This document shows positions 1-10,358 of a stretch of 64,000 bases of DNA, piece after piece. A program made the position numbers and the translations under genes. How positions within the stretch are numbered: the first letter of the stretch is position 1; each line of letters begins with the position of its first letter. Origin of the DNA: Acheta domesticus (taxonomy: Eukaryota > Arthropoda > Insecta > Orthoptera > Gryllidae); the NCBI GenBank assembly GCA_031308135.1, contig JAHLJT010009436.1, positions 140,328,303 through 140,392,302 on the forward strand. The letters are read 5' to 3'. The notes below the pieces were generated by a model that saw nothing but the letters and a program-made list of their open reading frames with translations, was not told the DNA's origin and did no database searches.

Positions 1-326
1 TTTCGAAAACTCAAACATTTTCTGTAAAAAAAAAAGCTTCAAAATTCGCATTTTTAGTAGTGCTTAAACGCCTCAAAACTCGCTTAAAAACGTCTCAAAA
101 TATTTCGAAGAAAATTGCCATTTAGGAGGATGTTTTACTGTTCTTTCATATTCTTAAAATAACATTTCCGTTCTATTTTGAAGAAACCGAAAAATTAAGA
201 AAACGTAAAAAAATGTAGTTTGGACGGCGATAGATTGCAGCTGGCAAGAGTTTGTGTCAAGTCCGAATAGAGAGCCAAGACCAAAGGAAATAGAAAACTA
301 ATAGGGCCACTCTGTAGCACCACTAA
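1..326 (-). mobile_element. Family X repeat, truncated by window edge
   Basis: On the minus strand this begins with the family X start (tagtggtgctacag, read from 325 downward) and continues through the same sequence seen after 27103: the block around cctaaatggcaattt near 120 and the block with acagaaaatgtttgagtttt at the very left edge. Similarity to 27103-27450 is clear by eye over about 300 bases. The element runs off the left end. It carries no recognisable coding sequence. It sits directly after the decayed 3' part of a piggyBac transposase gene, suggesting insertion into it. Confidence 0.75.
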
Positions 327-331
327 TTCAT

Positions 332-1302
332 TATTTCTTTGTCAGAAGTAAAAGGAATATTCTTTTCAAACCTATTAACTTTAACAGTTTCAACAGCATA
401 AATACCTTTTTGTTTTAGAATTTCAAATAGATGATATGAGGAAAAATATTTGTGGAAATAGTTTTTGTCCATTTTCTACTAATACATTTTTACAACTTCC
501 AGCTCAATTAATGGTCCTAAATCATATCTTTAATTACATTCTGAATTTTTTTTAAGTCGTAGAACCTTGATACAGAATGAAATAATGATTAAGACCACTT
601 TTTCCACAAAGCATGAACATTTTATGCCCCATGGATTTGGGTTGCCTGTTACACATTGTTTGACCGAAAATGTACCTTGAATGGGATCATCGCTTCGTCT
701 ACACATAGATTTTCTTCAGTTTTCAAGGCTACACAGCAATCACGAATTACATCATAAATAGGTCTAACTTGAAAACTTTGTCTCTGTTGTCGGAAGGGAT
801 TTCCAAATTGTTAACCAAATGCAGATTTGTTCTGAGTTCAAAAAATCGGTCTCTTGTCATGTTGTCACCAAACAAGTTTACTTTTAGGGTAGTGTCCTTA
901 TACATCAGAATCCTGGGGTACGATAAAATACCTGTCATTACATGTAAGCCAAAAAAGACCCGAAGTTCTTGAATAATAGTTAGAGTAAATATACTTTTCC
1001 CTTTCTGTAGAGCATAAATATTAGTAAAATTAGCCATGAATTCAAATAAACCTAATGGGATATATTTATCAAAGTAAGCAATTGGGTCTTGCAGTTCATA
1101 CATTACAATTAAATTTGAAAATTCAAAATTAATTAGGTGAATATTAGGGAATACTGTATTCCATTTGACATTTTTAATTTCGGTTACATTCACATAATGA
1201 TCAATATTTCTCGATTCTAATTCAATTTCTAAATTTTGACCTAAATCATTCCCATCATCTTCTTCAATGAAGTTTATCTCGAAAATTCCATTATTGCTTA
1301 CT
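332..1302 (-). pseudogene. piggyBac-like transposase, decayed
   Basis: This is the remains of a piggyBac-family (DDE_Tnp_1_7) transposase, which in intact form cuts and pastes its element at TTAA sites. Reading down the minus strand: an acidic N-terminal stretch (1302-1200), then the family's typical region with PIAYFDKYIP, FMANFTNIYALQK, TIIQELRVFFGLHVMTG and NMTRDRFFELRTNLH (1140-800). After a frameshift near 770 come VRPIYDVIRDCC and ENLCVDEAMIPF, which holds the expected first catalytic Asp (about 697), then PNPWGIK and ILYQG, and FSSYHLFEILKQKGIYAV (about 470-400). Stops and at least two frameshifts break it, and the C-terminal third is missing where family X begins. Longest intact piece is 747-1193. 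No TTAA-flanked termini were identified. Confidence 0.85.
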
Positions 1303-1329
1303 CAATCTGCACCAATTCTCGAGGAACGT

Positions 1330-2185
1330 CCATCTTTCAATTAATGGTGCACTATCAGTATCGTAGTCCAGTAGGTATGTACATTTCACCTTCAAAAAGG
1401 TCATACAACCTTTTTCTTTGAGTATGTTGTTTGTACTCTGGCACTAGTTAAAACCTCACTAAATGCAGGAGGTCCGAAAAACCGGAATATTTTCTGGCTT
1501 GTTTCGTTATTGTCTCCATAGCTCTTCAACTGTAAGTCGCGTAGAAAAATGATTCTAATGAATTTTAAAGAAGATACAATTTTCTACAACTTTTGTATAA
1601 AATTTTTTTTCCGATACTTATTACCAAGCGAGCCACTACTAATTACTAATGAGGAAAAGAATACACTGGAGGTAAGATACCCCTAGAGGGCTATTTTTTT
1701 CAGTTCTCAAAAAGGTGTACAGACATACAAATGTTTGTAAAATTATAATCAACATATAATAAATATAATAGTTATTATATGTAATACTATCATTTTTCGC
1801 ATCGCCGGTGTAAACATTGCCATAAATGTACCCATTGCCAAAAATATTAATACACCAAAAAAATTGATGGATATGTAAATGTGTGTGTTCGTGTTTCAGC
1901 TTATCTCTGCAACACGGGAACAATGTCTTTCAACAAAACTTGGTATAATTTATTACTGGGTAATTACAACGGGGAAAATAATACATTGGAGGTAAGACCC
2001 CTAGAGGGGTAGGTGAGAAGGGAGTGATATTTACAAACAAAATCATCATGCAACCCACAATACATTCGTACCTCATGTAATGCACACTAATTAGGAGCAG
2101 TGGACGAGACAGGCAAGGCTGTTTAATAGATGTTTGTGATAAATAAACCTCCGGGCAACGCCGGATTTTCACTCGATAAAATGTG
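1330..2185 (+). repeat. Family Y interspersed repeat, copy 1
   Basis: About 850 bp with a related copy in inverted orientation at 3965-4760. Shared blocks include aggtccgaaaaaccgg, ctggcttgtttcgtt, acccattgccaaaaatatta, gtgttcgtgtttcagctta and caaaacttggtataattta. This copy has an internal partial duplication: the aatacactggaggtaagata block at about 1660 recurs at about 1980 as aatacattggaggtaag. It ends near 2150 in tagatgtttgtgataaataa. No protein could be recognised. The same kind of sequence is common in arthropod genomes as far as I recall, but I cannot name the family. Confidence 0.65.
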
Positions 2186-2710
2186 AGTAAATTGTGAAAA
2201 AGGCGCGATTCTTTCTAATTCGAGAATTAGCCAGTTAATGCTTTCGTTATCGAAAATTAGGGGATAAAGTCCATTGCATGAAACGTTCTTGATATTTTTT
2301 ATTCAAGAGTCACATTCAATTAATTAATGTCTTCAATTTAATAAGAAAGGGTTTCGACGTCTTCCTCTTGGGCGCAATTTTGAACAGTACATGCAATGCT
2401 ATTCTCAGCCTCGTCAGTTTCAGGGGAATTGCTTATAACTATGTTTGCATGCTTATAACTATGTTTGTCAAGAGAAGAGCACTTCAGTTCAGATTTTCTG
2501 CAGCTAAATACTGTAACGTAGCAGAAAATAGCTCTCGGCCTTTCTATGAGAGACTGTCTCGACCGGAAACCGATCAGCATGGGGTCACTTCTACTAAAGC
2601 AAACGCTAACAGCGGGGTAGGGGAACGTGTTTATTTTTGGTTACAAAGGCCAACCTTTACAGAAGCTCTTGATTTTTTCTCAAAAGCGGAAGAGCAATCT
2701 TTCTTCCTCT
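2186..2710. other. No gene recognised
   Basis: Unique-looking AT-rich sequence. Open frames on both strands overlap (plus 2368-2751, minus 2338-2580), but neither resembles a protein family I know. The tandem gcttataactatgtttg duplication at about 2430-2467 is the only visible structure. Confidence 0.5.
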
Positions 2711-2988
2711 GTAACCCTTCAGTGTGGGTGGTTTATGGTGGTATCACGTGACTGGCGACGGAGAGCAGTCCCGGACCGGAACGCGTTGTGTTTCGGTCAT
2801 TCATGAAAACGACAGCGAAGACGGTGGTTGCTGTCTAGTAGAGGATCGCGTGTCCTGATGACAACAGGTACATTCGCACCAGGCGAATGAATATATACTT
2901 CAAACCATGCTATCCCTGTACATAAGTGTAAATAAATGTACATATGTTATGTTATCCTGTCGTCTTATTTTCATCACGACGCTACAAT
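2711..2988 (+). mobile_element. Possible solo LTR (tentative)
   Basis: The stretch begins with tgtaaccc, has an aataaa signal at about 2930, and some 50 bases later ends in cgacgctaca, giving TG...CA-type ends with a polyadenylation-signal position like the R region of Gypsy or BEL/Pao LTRs. No second LTR, primer-binding site or pol fragment is visible nearby and no clear 5-bp target duplication was found. It may equally be another repeat end. Confidence 0.25.
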
Positions 2989-3964
2989 ACCTCAGCATGT
3001 CATTTGATTATATGAAGTGAGAGTTCTTACGGTGTATTTCGTATTATTTTAATTCGGCACGTGTGTACTAGCCGACTAGGACAAACCCTAAGGAATAGTT
3101 GTTCTTCTCCCCAAATTTGACTTGATTGTTGGTGCAACATTCATGTTAGCGGGCTGCTTCACATATGGATTTACGGCAAGATAAAACTTAAGGTTTATCA
3201 TCGTCTTTGAGAGTACTTGGTAGCGGATATCGTCCAGTGCTCCCGTTCATCATCACTTTACCGTACAAATCGACAAAAAGATTTTATCTGCTTCAGCAGC
3301 TATGTTCTGTTGTAGTTTCTGTCTGAATACACAGAATATTCCGACAAATGTAATGGTAAGAAGAAAGTTCTTTTAGAAAAATCACTAGATTCATAACTTC
3401 ATCAGTATCGTACTTTAGCAGTATATTGCAGTTTTTACTATCGTAACTTTTCTGACAAACACTGTTAACAGTAAATTGCTTCAAACTGTTCAACGGTTTT
3501 TTTATTATGTTTCTTGTAACCTGAAGTCTCTTTTGTTTTTCAAGACAATCCCACATTTTAGTAAATTCTTATGGTACTTAAAACATTGTTTCTCGAAAGG
3601 ATATACCAAACATCGCGACCATGTACGATCAGGGGCGCCCAGTGGGTGGGGCAACGTACCCCAGGCGCCCACTTAAGTGTGACCCGGAAAATTAAAAAAT
3701 TTTTTCAAAAAATCTTTGCTAAAAAACTATTTTTTTTGTGCTAAAAAATCTATTTTAACAAAACTGGTATAAACAAACATTCATTAAGTGTACAAAAACG
3801 CTATAAAGGAAATAACAAAACGCAGGCCCCAGTAATCAGGTGGTCGGCGGGTCCCATCCCCACATACCAATCTACAGCTTCTTTGTTCTGTTCTGAAGTT
3901 GTAGGTCGCTTAGTGTTACGTTTAAAAAAGAAGGAAATGCAAAACAAAAGCAGGAAATTTTATT
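2989..3964. other. No gene recognised; possible DNA-transposon end at 3630
   Basis: AT-rich. An 87-codon ATG-initiated frame on the minus strand (3293-3556) has no recognisable family. At 3630 the sequence caggggcgccc followed by a GC-rich imperfect inverted pair (ggggcgccc ... ccaggcgccc, 3632-3670) resembles the outer end of hAT-type elements, but no matching right end was found. Confidence 0.35.
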
Positions 3965-4760
3965 CTTTTAAACTTTGGGTGTATTTATTTATAACAATCA
4001 TCTATTAATCAGCTATGCCCGTCACGGTCACTGTGCTCGCTCAGTGCACATTATATGCTGTATGTGCATTGCGAGTTGCATAATGATTTTGTTTGTAAAT
4101 ATCACTCCCTTCTCACCCATCCCTCTAGGGATATCATACCTCCAGAGTATTCTTTTCCCCATTCTAATTACCCAGTAATAAATTATACCAAGTTTTGTTG
4201 AATGACATTGTACCCGCGTTGCAGAGATAAGCTGAAACACGAACACACACATTTACATATTCATAATTTTTTTGTATATTAATATTTTTGGCAATGGGTA
4301 CATTTATGAGGCAATGTTTACACCGGTGGTGTTAAAAATGTTAGTATTACGTGTAATAACTATTATATTTATTACAGATTGATTATAATTTTACAATGTC
4401 TGCACACGTTTTTGAGAATTAAAAATAGCAAAAATCTGTAGCTCACTTGGTAATTGGTTTCAAAAAATGTTTTATACAAAAGTAGTAGAAAAATTGTATT
4501 TTTTAAAAATTTATTAGAATCATTTCTCTACACGACTTAATGTTAAAGAGCTATTGAGGAAAAACGAAACAAGCCAGAAAAAAATCCCGGTTTTTCGGAC
4601 CTCTCGCAGTTAGCACACGGTCTGGAAGGTCGAAAAGTTTTTTTTTTAGTGCCTAGTTGTATACAACATACCCACAGAAAAAATTTTGATGACCTTTTTC
4701 CAGGTAAACCCCCCTTTTTCAGTACCTACCGACTGGACGATCATTGTCATCACTGTCGTG
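3965..4760 (-). repeat. Family Y interspersed repeat, copy 2 (inverted)
   Basis: Reverse-complement relative of 1330-2185, sharing the same ordered blocks, for example (minus strand) aggtccgaaaaaccggga, gcctcataaatgtaccca, gcttatctctgcaacgcgg and ggtgagaagggagtgatatt. The homology extends past the ggtccg block to about 4760, where a piggyBac-like acidic N-terminus is encoded. Together with copy 1 it makes a large imperfect inverted repeat with a ~1.8 kb centre. Confidence 0.65.
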
Positions 4761-4871
4761 AGATATATTACTGTCATACCTCTCCTTTCAGTATTTCGTC
4801 TAAAATGTATCTCTCTCTGTAATCAATTTGTCATATCTACCTGCCGAACGCGATCCTGGAGTTGCATCCAT
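4725..4871 (-). pseudogene. piggyBac-like N-terminal remnant (tentative)
   Basis: An ATG at 4871 opens a frame starting MDATPGSRSAGRYD and continuing, through two stops, into an acidic run HDSDDNDRPVGRY. In a shifted frame the middle reads ILDEILKGE. Short acidic N-termini of this sort precede the transposase domain in many piggyBac-like proteins. No catalytic domain follows: the frame runs into family Y. Part of the same DNA is matched, weakly, at 1335-1390. Confidence 0.35.
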
Positions 4872-6221
4872 TTCCAGTCCTCGTTCTCACACACAACACT
4901 TGAGACCGAATGTATACAAATTAGTACAAAACTTGTTGCTAATATACTTACACACTTTTGAAACTTTTCACTTTGTAACAGCAATAATCGCTTCTAGGTA
5001 CGTCCAGAAATACTACACTAAATCAGAAGAAATTTCCGTCCAGAATTAGGCTGATTAGATAAGTGAAAAGTTCAGAGAAAATGAGAACACCGAATTAATA
5101 TAATACATCACCGATAAATAAATAAATTGTCCGAATACTACGAAAGATAAAATGAAACAACACTGCTCGAGATAAGATATTAAGCAACAGGGAAGTCGAT
5201 TTCAATGCTTTTCGAGAAGCAAGGAAACACACAGGAGGCAAAATATTTAATATATTTATTTGAGTACACTGGAATTGAATGGATTAATTCAACCACTACC
5301 CAATTTATTCGCTGAGGCCTATCCGTCGTGAGAAATTTGTTTCGTAAGTTGAAAGTAACGTTAATACGCAGTCGCTGTTATAAAAATTTACGTAATAAAT
5401 GTTTATCTTGTTTATTTATTTGGGTTAGAGAATTCCCCTTACCATTACCTAAATAATAACACTCGTTTTTCAGTCAACAAGACACTATAATCTGTTTTAC
5501 TTCAGCTAGAAAACAACAAAACATACATAGCACTTTTCCATAACAAACAGAAAAATTCCAAAAATAAAAATTTCGAAAAAACCTTTACACATTTAAATAT
5601 TCCCATTCATCCTTATTTACATGCCACATGTACGTATTTTCATTTCAGTTTCCTTGCATGCATGACCATTTACCCCCTTATTATACTAATTGAAGTTATT
5701 TAAATAACTAAAACAAAACTTGATCTTCCTCCAATACTCATATTAATAATGTCCCCTTTTTGTCACTTTCGTATTCGGAGTCCAATGCCTTCTTGACCGG
5801 CGAATTCCATTTCAGCATAGTCCGATTACACCAGTCACCGAATCGGAACAACACCGCCTGGTGGTACTGGTCGGAACAGCTTCTGCCGCCTTCTTCATAA
5901 AACGCGCTGTTTCTTTGTTTACCTACGCTGATCGCCTCCTTCCTCTCAAGCCCACTTCTTTCTGATTGGCTAATCCCATCTAAGCAAATTGTACTGTTTA
6001 TTTCTTGACTGCAAGATTCTTTCATTTTCTTGTGTAATTAACTAATTTCATCCGAAATTTCTCATATGTCCATTTGAGCTTGTATAATTATAACAAATTC
6101 CACTATTTTCCCGGTCTATTAATCACACTAACCTACCCGTACATTCTTATTGTTTACAAAATCACCATATAACTACTTCAGATTACCCATTGTTGATGTT
6201 GTGTATATTTTAAATGATGCG
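4872..6221. other. No gene recognised
   Basis: AT-rich non-coding sequence. A 95-codon ATG-initiated minus-strand frame at 5738-6025 has ordinary composition but no recognisable family and no splice or promoter context that supports it. Confidence 0.45.
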
Positions 6222-7267
6222 TAATAACCGCGCAACTTTTCTTGACCGATGACCTTGCTTCTCCCTTCCTTGAGCAAAACAGTTGAAGGCACAAGCTCGC
6301 AGCGAACACTGATGACAACATTGCAAATATTAAAACTTCGCGTTGGCGCGAAGAGAAGCTAGCTAAGTTAGAGCTGGTTGTTTTCAAAGTCGAGAACTTA
6401 TCTTCGGGTTTATTCTCAGTACCAAAAGAAATGGCTAAGGCAAGTCCAGGTTCATCAAAGGAGGCACTTCAAACTCCTGAGAAAATTAAGAGGACGTGTC
6501 CTACGGCGAATGCAAAATTATCGAAAAAGTTGGGAATGCTTGTGAAATGGAAAAGGAGAACAAGGATTTGTTGTATCCTTTGAGTAATGCTTTAGATCCG
6601 GCTTCAGCTTATACTGGAGCTAGCATTCCCATGATATGTAGAATAAACACAAAAAGACCCAATGACCCTTCACAATTCCCAGAAATGCTCGGTAAAGGTT
6701 AATATTCAAGGAAACCAGTTTATCACCCTCTATGTAATTATATTTTTTACTTACTATTTTCACCAATTTTATACAGATTTTCGAATGAAAGGCTGATTTA
6801 AAGTATTTTAAGACTTAAAAAAAATTTCCCCTGTTAGTTACTCTTTAGACTGTCACAATTGATAAGAAGAAAATATTATAATAAAATAAAATTTGTCACT
6901 TCAGGCAAACAAACTCATTACGCTTCCCAAGTGAAGAAATTAACCAGCCATGTATTTCAAAATGTGAGGGGCAATTTTAAATACAAATCTGGAATAGAAC
7001 ATTTCTATTAAAGGTGTACTAAGAACAAATTAATTAAGCTTTAATGAAAAAGCTGTGAATACATAGAGCACATACCTTAGTACTGAATTATTTCCTGAAA
7101 TTGAATATTCCGTTATTCTTAATCAATGAATGAATAATTGTCATTGATTTTAATTTTCCAAATGCTGTCATTACTTAAAATACTCTGGTGGCCGACTATG
7201 ATACTAATATCCTCACTCCACCCGCATTTCTTCATTCCATCGGTCAAGAAAAGTTGCGCGGTTATTA
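6222..7267. mobile_element. TIR transposon, Tc1/mariner-like target (TA)
   Basis: The 30 bases at 6222-6251 (taataaccgcgcaac...) are the exact reverse complement of 7238-7267 (...gttgcgcggttatta). Taking the outer TA on each side as target duplication leaves an element of about 1042 bp with 28-bp perfect terminal inverted repeats starting ATAACCGCGC. TA duplication is typical of Tc1/mariner and some other DDE elements. No transposase motif is visible, so it is probably non-autonomous. The inside holds an exon-like stretch with an ATG at 6431. Perfect termini indicate a fairly recent insertion. Confidence 0.75.
6431..6702 (+). pseudogene. Exon-like open frame inside the TIR element, unknown product
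   Basis: An ATG at 6431 opens MAKASPGSSKEALQTPEKIK and a lysine/arginine-rich continuation that stops at about 6590. From about 6490 another frame is open to 6702 (YGECKIIEKVGNACEME... to EFPEMLGKG-like end). Together they look like one coding stretch with a frameshift. Composition is more balanced than the surroundings. It matches no transposase I recognise, so it may be a captured host fragment or a degraded element gene. Confidence 0.25.
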
Positions 7268-7477
7268 ATTTGTTATATTTAATTTTCATTGCGATGAATC
7301 ATCCTACATTCCCATTTTTAAACATTAAAAAGAGCAAGACGGAAGGATTAAAAATGTTTGTTTCTTGGTAAAGGACATCGCCAGCAGATGCAGAAGTACG
7401 AAACGAAGACAGGAACAAAGAATTAATTTAAGATAAGAATATTTCAATGGTTTTGAAAAAAGATCTAACAACACACA
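7268..7477. other. Short spacer, nothing recognised
   Basis: AT-rich spacer between the TIR element and the (ATT)n tract that ends the R4/Dong-like copy. Confidence 0.5.
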
Positions 7478-7491
7478 TTATTATTATTATT
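7478..7491. repeat. (ATT)n at 3' end of R4/Dong-like copy A
   Basis: About five ATT units directly abut the 3' untranslated end of the minus-strand LINE, reading (AAT)n at its tail. Confidence 0.85.
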
Positions 7492-9907
7492 GCTATTGCT
7501 CCATATCACGACTACAGATGTTATGAGTCGGCTGAATATACAATCTACTCCAGGTTGCAACCAGCTACCTAAGGAGCAGATCTAGGGACTGTCGGTGCCT
7601 CTACAATACTTTGCGCAAAATGTGGGCTGTGCCAAATAAAGCAATTTCTTGCACTTCTCAGTCCTTTGAATGACCGGGAAGTTTAGCCAAGTTCTTACAC
7701 AAATTTTGCGGAACAAATCCCAGAGCTCCGATAACTATCGGTACGACCTGTGCTTTTACGCCCCACATTCGGCTGATCTCAATTTCCAAACTCTTGTATT
7801 TAAGACGTTTCTCTGCCTCCTTGGTTACGACATTTTGATCCCAAGGCACAGCAACATCGCAAGGCACAGCAAATGATTGATCTTTATTGATCTGCACCTT
7901 GTCCATTCTTTTCAGATATTGTCCATGGAGGGGTTTGTTCCTCCACGACTTCTTTAACATTTTTTGTGTCTCACATTTCATGTTTAGTAATACCAGAAGT
8001 TCAGTGTCTGTGTTATTTGACGTGTCTTGCATAGTTTTCTTTGCAATGCTTTTTGCTACACTAACAATACCTCTGTTTCCCGTTCTTCGGTCAGATGTCA
8101 TAACCTGCCTCATTAGAGTGTTATCTTGATGACTGACTACATACTTTCCCATTCCAACTATTGCATTGTGCCAGGAGGCTTCAATTTGTCTGAGGCCCCT
8201 TCCTCCTTCCTTACGTGACACATAAAGTCTATGTACATCAGCTCGAGGGTGGGCGACATGATGCATTGTTAGCAATTTTCTGGTTTTTCGATCCATGATG
8301 CGGATTTCTTGCTCAGTCCAGTCCACTAGTCCGGAACTGTACTCTACTACAGGCACCGACAGACTACTAATTGCAGATATTTTATTCCTGGAGTTCAGAG
8401 CAGACTGCAGGACAAGTCTCACTCTTCTGTAATAATCCTTGCGAATTCTCTCTCTCATTGTGTCGTTCGAGATTGTCTCACATTCTTCAATGTCCAGATA
8501 TTTGTAGGTTTTACCTGGCTCAAGATCTTCAATCACAGTGTGCATATTAACTTCTATGCTCTCTGACGTTGTCAGTTTGCCTCTTTTTAAATTGATTTTT
8601 GCACATTTGTCAAGACCAAACTTCATGCAGATGTCACTGCTAAAGTCATTCACGGCAGACAGCATTTGGGAGGGAATCGCTTCATTCTTAGCAAACACTT
8701 TCAGATCATCCATGTAAAACAAAGGTGATACTGGCCTTTCATCACCATGGAGCTTGTAACCAAAGTCAGTGTGCGACAGCTGTCCCGATAGAGGGATGAA
8801 ACTAATGCAAAACAGCAGAGGGGATAGTGAATCTCCTTGAAAAATACCTCTGTTGATCTGAATACTTCTGGTTTCTACTGCTTCCTTTCTGCTCTGTATT
8901 AGTAACCTGGTACTCCACGACTTCAAGCTAGCCTTGCAAAATTCAGTAAGTCTAGGATGAAATCGATAGATCTCCAGGGTCTTCAAAATCCAATGGTGTG
9001 GTACACTATCAAAGACTTTTTGGTAGTCAATCCAAGCCATGCTCAAATTACGGTTTCGTTTCTTTACATCATTCAAGATGGCTTTATTCAGTAGCAAGAT
9101 TTCCTTCCAGCCACAAGAACCCTTACGACATCGTTTTTGTTCAACTGGCATTAGATGATTCTTCTCTTGATGTCTGTACATTTTGTCAGCTATGGCTGCA
9201 GTGATAACTTTGTACAGTACTGGCAGACAAGTGATTGGCCTGTAGTTCTTCGCGAATGAGCTGTCTCCCGCTTTGGGTAGCAGATAGCCGCGTGTGAGCC
9301 ATTCCGGGAGTTCCTTTGGATTTTCTAAAATTTTATTAATAGCCTTAGCTAGATGCGGATGTAATGCTGTTAGTTTCTTAATCCAATAAATCTGGATCTT
9401 ATCAATCCCGGGGGATTTCCAGTTTCCCATGTTCTTAATTGCTTGGAAGAGGTCCTCTTCCGAGAATTCGTGAACATCTTCCACTGTTTCCACAAGTTCA
9501 TTTGCAGCATCAACTTCAGATTGAATCCAAGATGCATCTTTGTTGTAGAATCTGCTCTCTTCCCAGATTGCTGCCCAAAATGCCTCGACATCATCTTTTG
9601 AAGGAGTGACAGCATTGCCATTCGGTTTTTGAGTCAGATTGCGATAGAATTTCTTCGCGTCTGTTTCAAACAACCGATTCTGTACACGGAAATCTATTCT
9701 ACGTTTGTAACGTCTATTTCGCTGAGCCCATGCTTGAATTTTCTCTTTTAGCTTCTCAACTACCATTAGCCTGCTGGTGTCATTTTCAATTTGGTATTTT
9801 TGTTCAACATCGAATATTTTTCGTTGAACTTTAGAGGTGTGCGTTGATTTTGAAGATGCCTCAGCGAAGAGTGATATTTTGCGCCGTGTGTCGGCTATCC
9901 GTTTCAT
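7492..9907 (-). mobile_element. R4/Dong-like non-LTR retrotransposon, copy A (5' truncated)
   Basis: Both ends lie at (TAA)n: the 5' side starts immediately after the tract at 9908-9934 and the 3' side ends in 7478-7491. The ~110-bp 3' untranslated region (ggttgcaacctggagtaga, then gtcgtgatatggag before the AAT tail) is shared with copies B and C at 20.5-22.9 kb. Dong of Bombyx and related R4-clade elements are known to insert in TAA repeats, so structure and coding agree. The 5' part of the element is missing. Confidence 0.9.
7658..9907 (-). pseudogene. Reverse transcriptase/endonuclease ORF of R4/Dong-like LINE, internally deleted
   Basis: A 749-codon frame encoding the single polyprotein of an R4-clade LINE, which nicks its target and reverse-transcribes its RNA there. 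Visible in order: basic region, KSPGIDKIQIYWIKK and NYRPITCLPVLYK (RT motifs 1-2), AWIDYQKVFDSVPH (motif A with catalytic Asp), GIFQGDSLSPLLF (motif B), LFYMDDLKVFA (motif C, YMDD), then DRKTRKLLTMH and RKEGGRGLRQIEA (thumb/linker) and the end of the restriction-like endonuclease (QVVPIVIGALGFVPQ). Comparison with copy C shows about 430 bp missing at 7870, removing the CCHC finger and the endonuclease PD motif while keeping the frame. A TGA at 7660 replaces the Trp codon of copy B; the original stop is at 7601-7603. The frame starts at the truncation point, so the ATG at 9907 is probably not the native start. Confidence 0.9.
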
Positions 9908-9934
9908 TTATTATTATTATTATTATTATTATTT
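9908..9934. repeat. (ATT)n between two R4/Dong-like pieces
   Basis: About nine ATT units. It is at once the 3' tail of fragment D (minus strand) and the 5' boundary of copy A. Confidence 0.9.
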
Positions 9935-10325
9935 TACTTTATTATCTCGTATCTTCACGGTGACTACATAAATTGTACAGATTGACATAATCACAATACA
10001 AATTATGGTTATAATTTTGAATCTAATTATTCACGTTGATTTCCTACAAATTTTCTGACGATTCTGGCCGTTGAGATGATAGTAACCTTCTGCATAAGCT
10101 TCTATAGGTTTTGAGGAAGATCTAATTCCTTGAGACTTTGATGCATGGTCTTCGGGATGACTCCAGTACTTGATACTATAATTGGAATGATTCTCACTTT
10201 GCAAACATTCCATTGTTGGATGATAGATTCTGAGAGATCCTTATACTTAGTCTTCTTTTCTGTGTATTTCAACTGAAGATTGGATGTGTTTGGAATTGAG
10301 ACATCGATAATGTCGACTTGCCTGC

Positions 10326-10326
<1 letters not shown>
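9935..10326 (-). mobile_element. R4-clade LINE fragment D, divergent C-terminus
   Basis: Minus strand from 10326 encodes an endonuclease C-terminus: RQVDIIDVSIPNTSNLQ, KYKDLSESIIQQWNVCKV, RIIPIIVSSTGVIPKTM and, past an in-frame TAG, TARIVRKFVG; stop at 10027-10029. The layout (Asp-Val-x-x-Pro, then EK..KY..L, then IIPI..S.TG) matches the end of restriction-like-endonuclease LINE proteins but the residues and the 3' untranslated region differ from copies A-C, so this is another lineage. It too starts and ends at (TAA)n. Only about 390 bp remain. Confidence 0.75.
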
Positions 10327-10357
<31 letters not shown>

Positions 10358-10358
10358 T
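10327..10358. repeat. (ATT)n at 5' boundary of fragment D
   Basis: About ten ATT units, the outer edge of the tandem LINE locus. Confidence 0.9.

Noticed and set aside
3293..3556. 87-codon ATG frame on the minus strand
   Set aside because: Reasonable composition but no family, and upstream and downstream sequence are not coding.
5738..6025. 95-codon ATG frame on the minus strand
   Set aside because: No recognisable family, no support around it.
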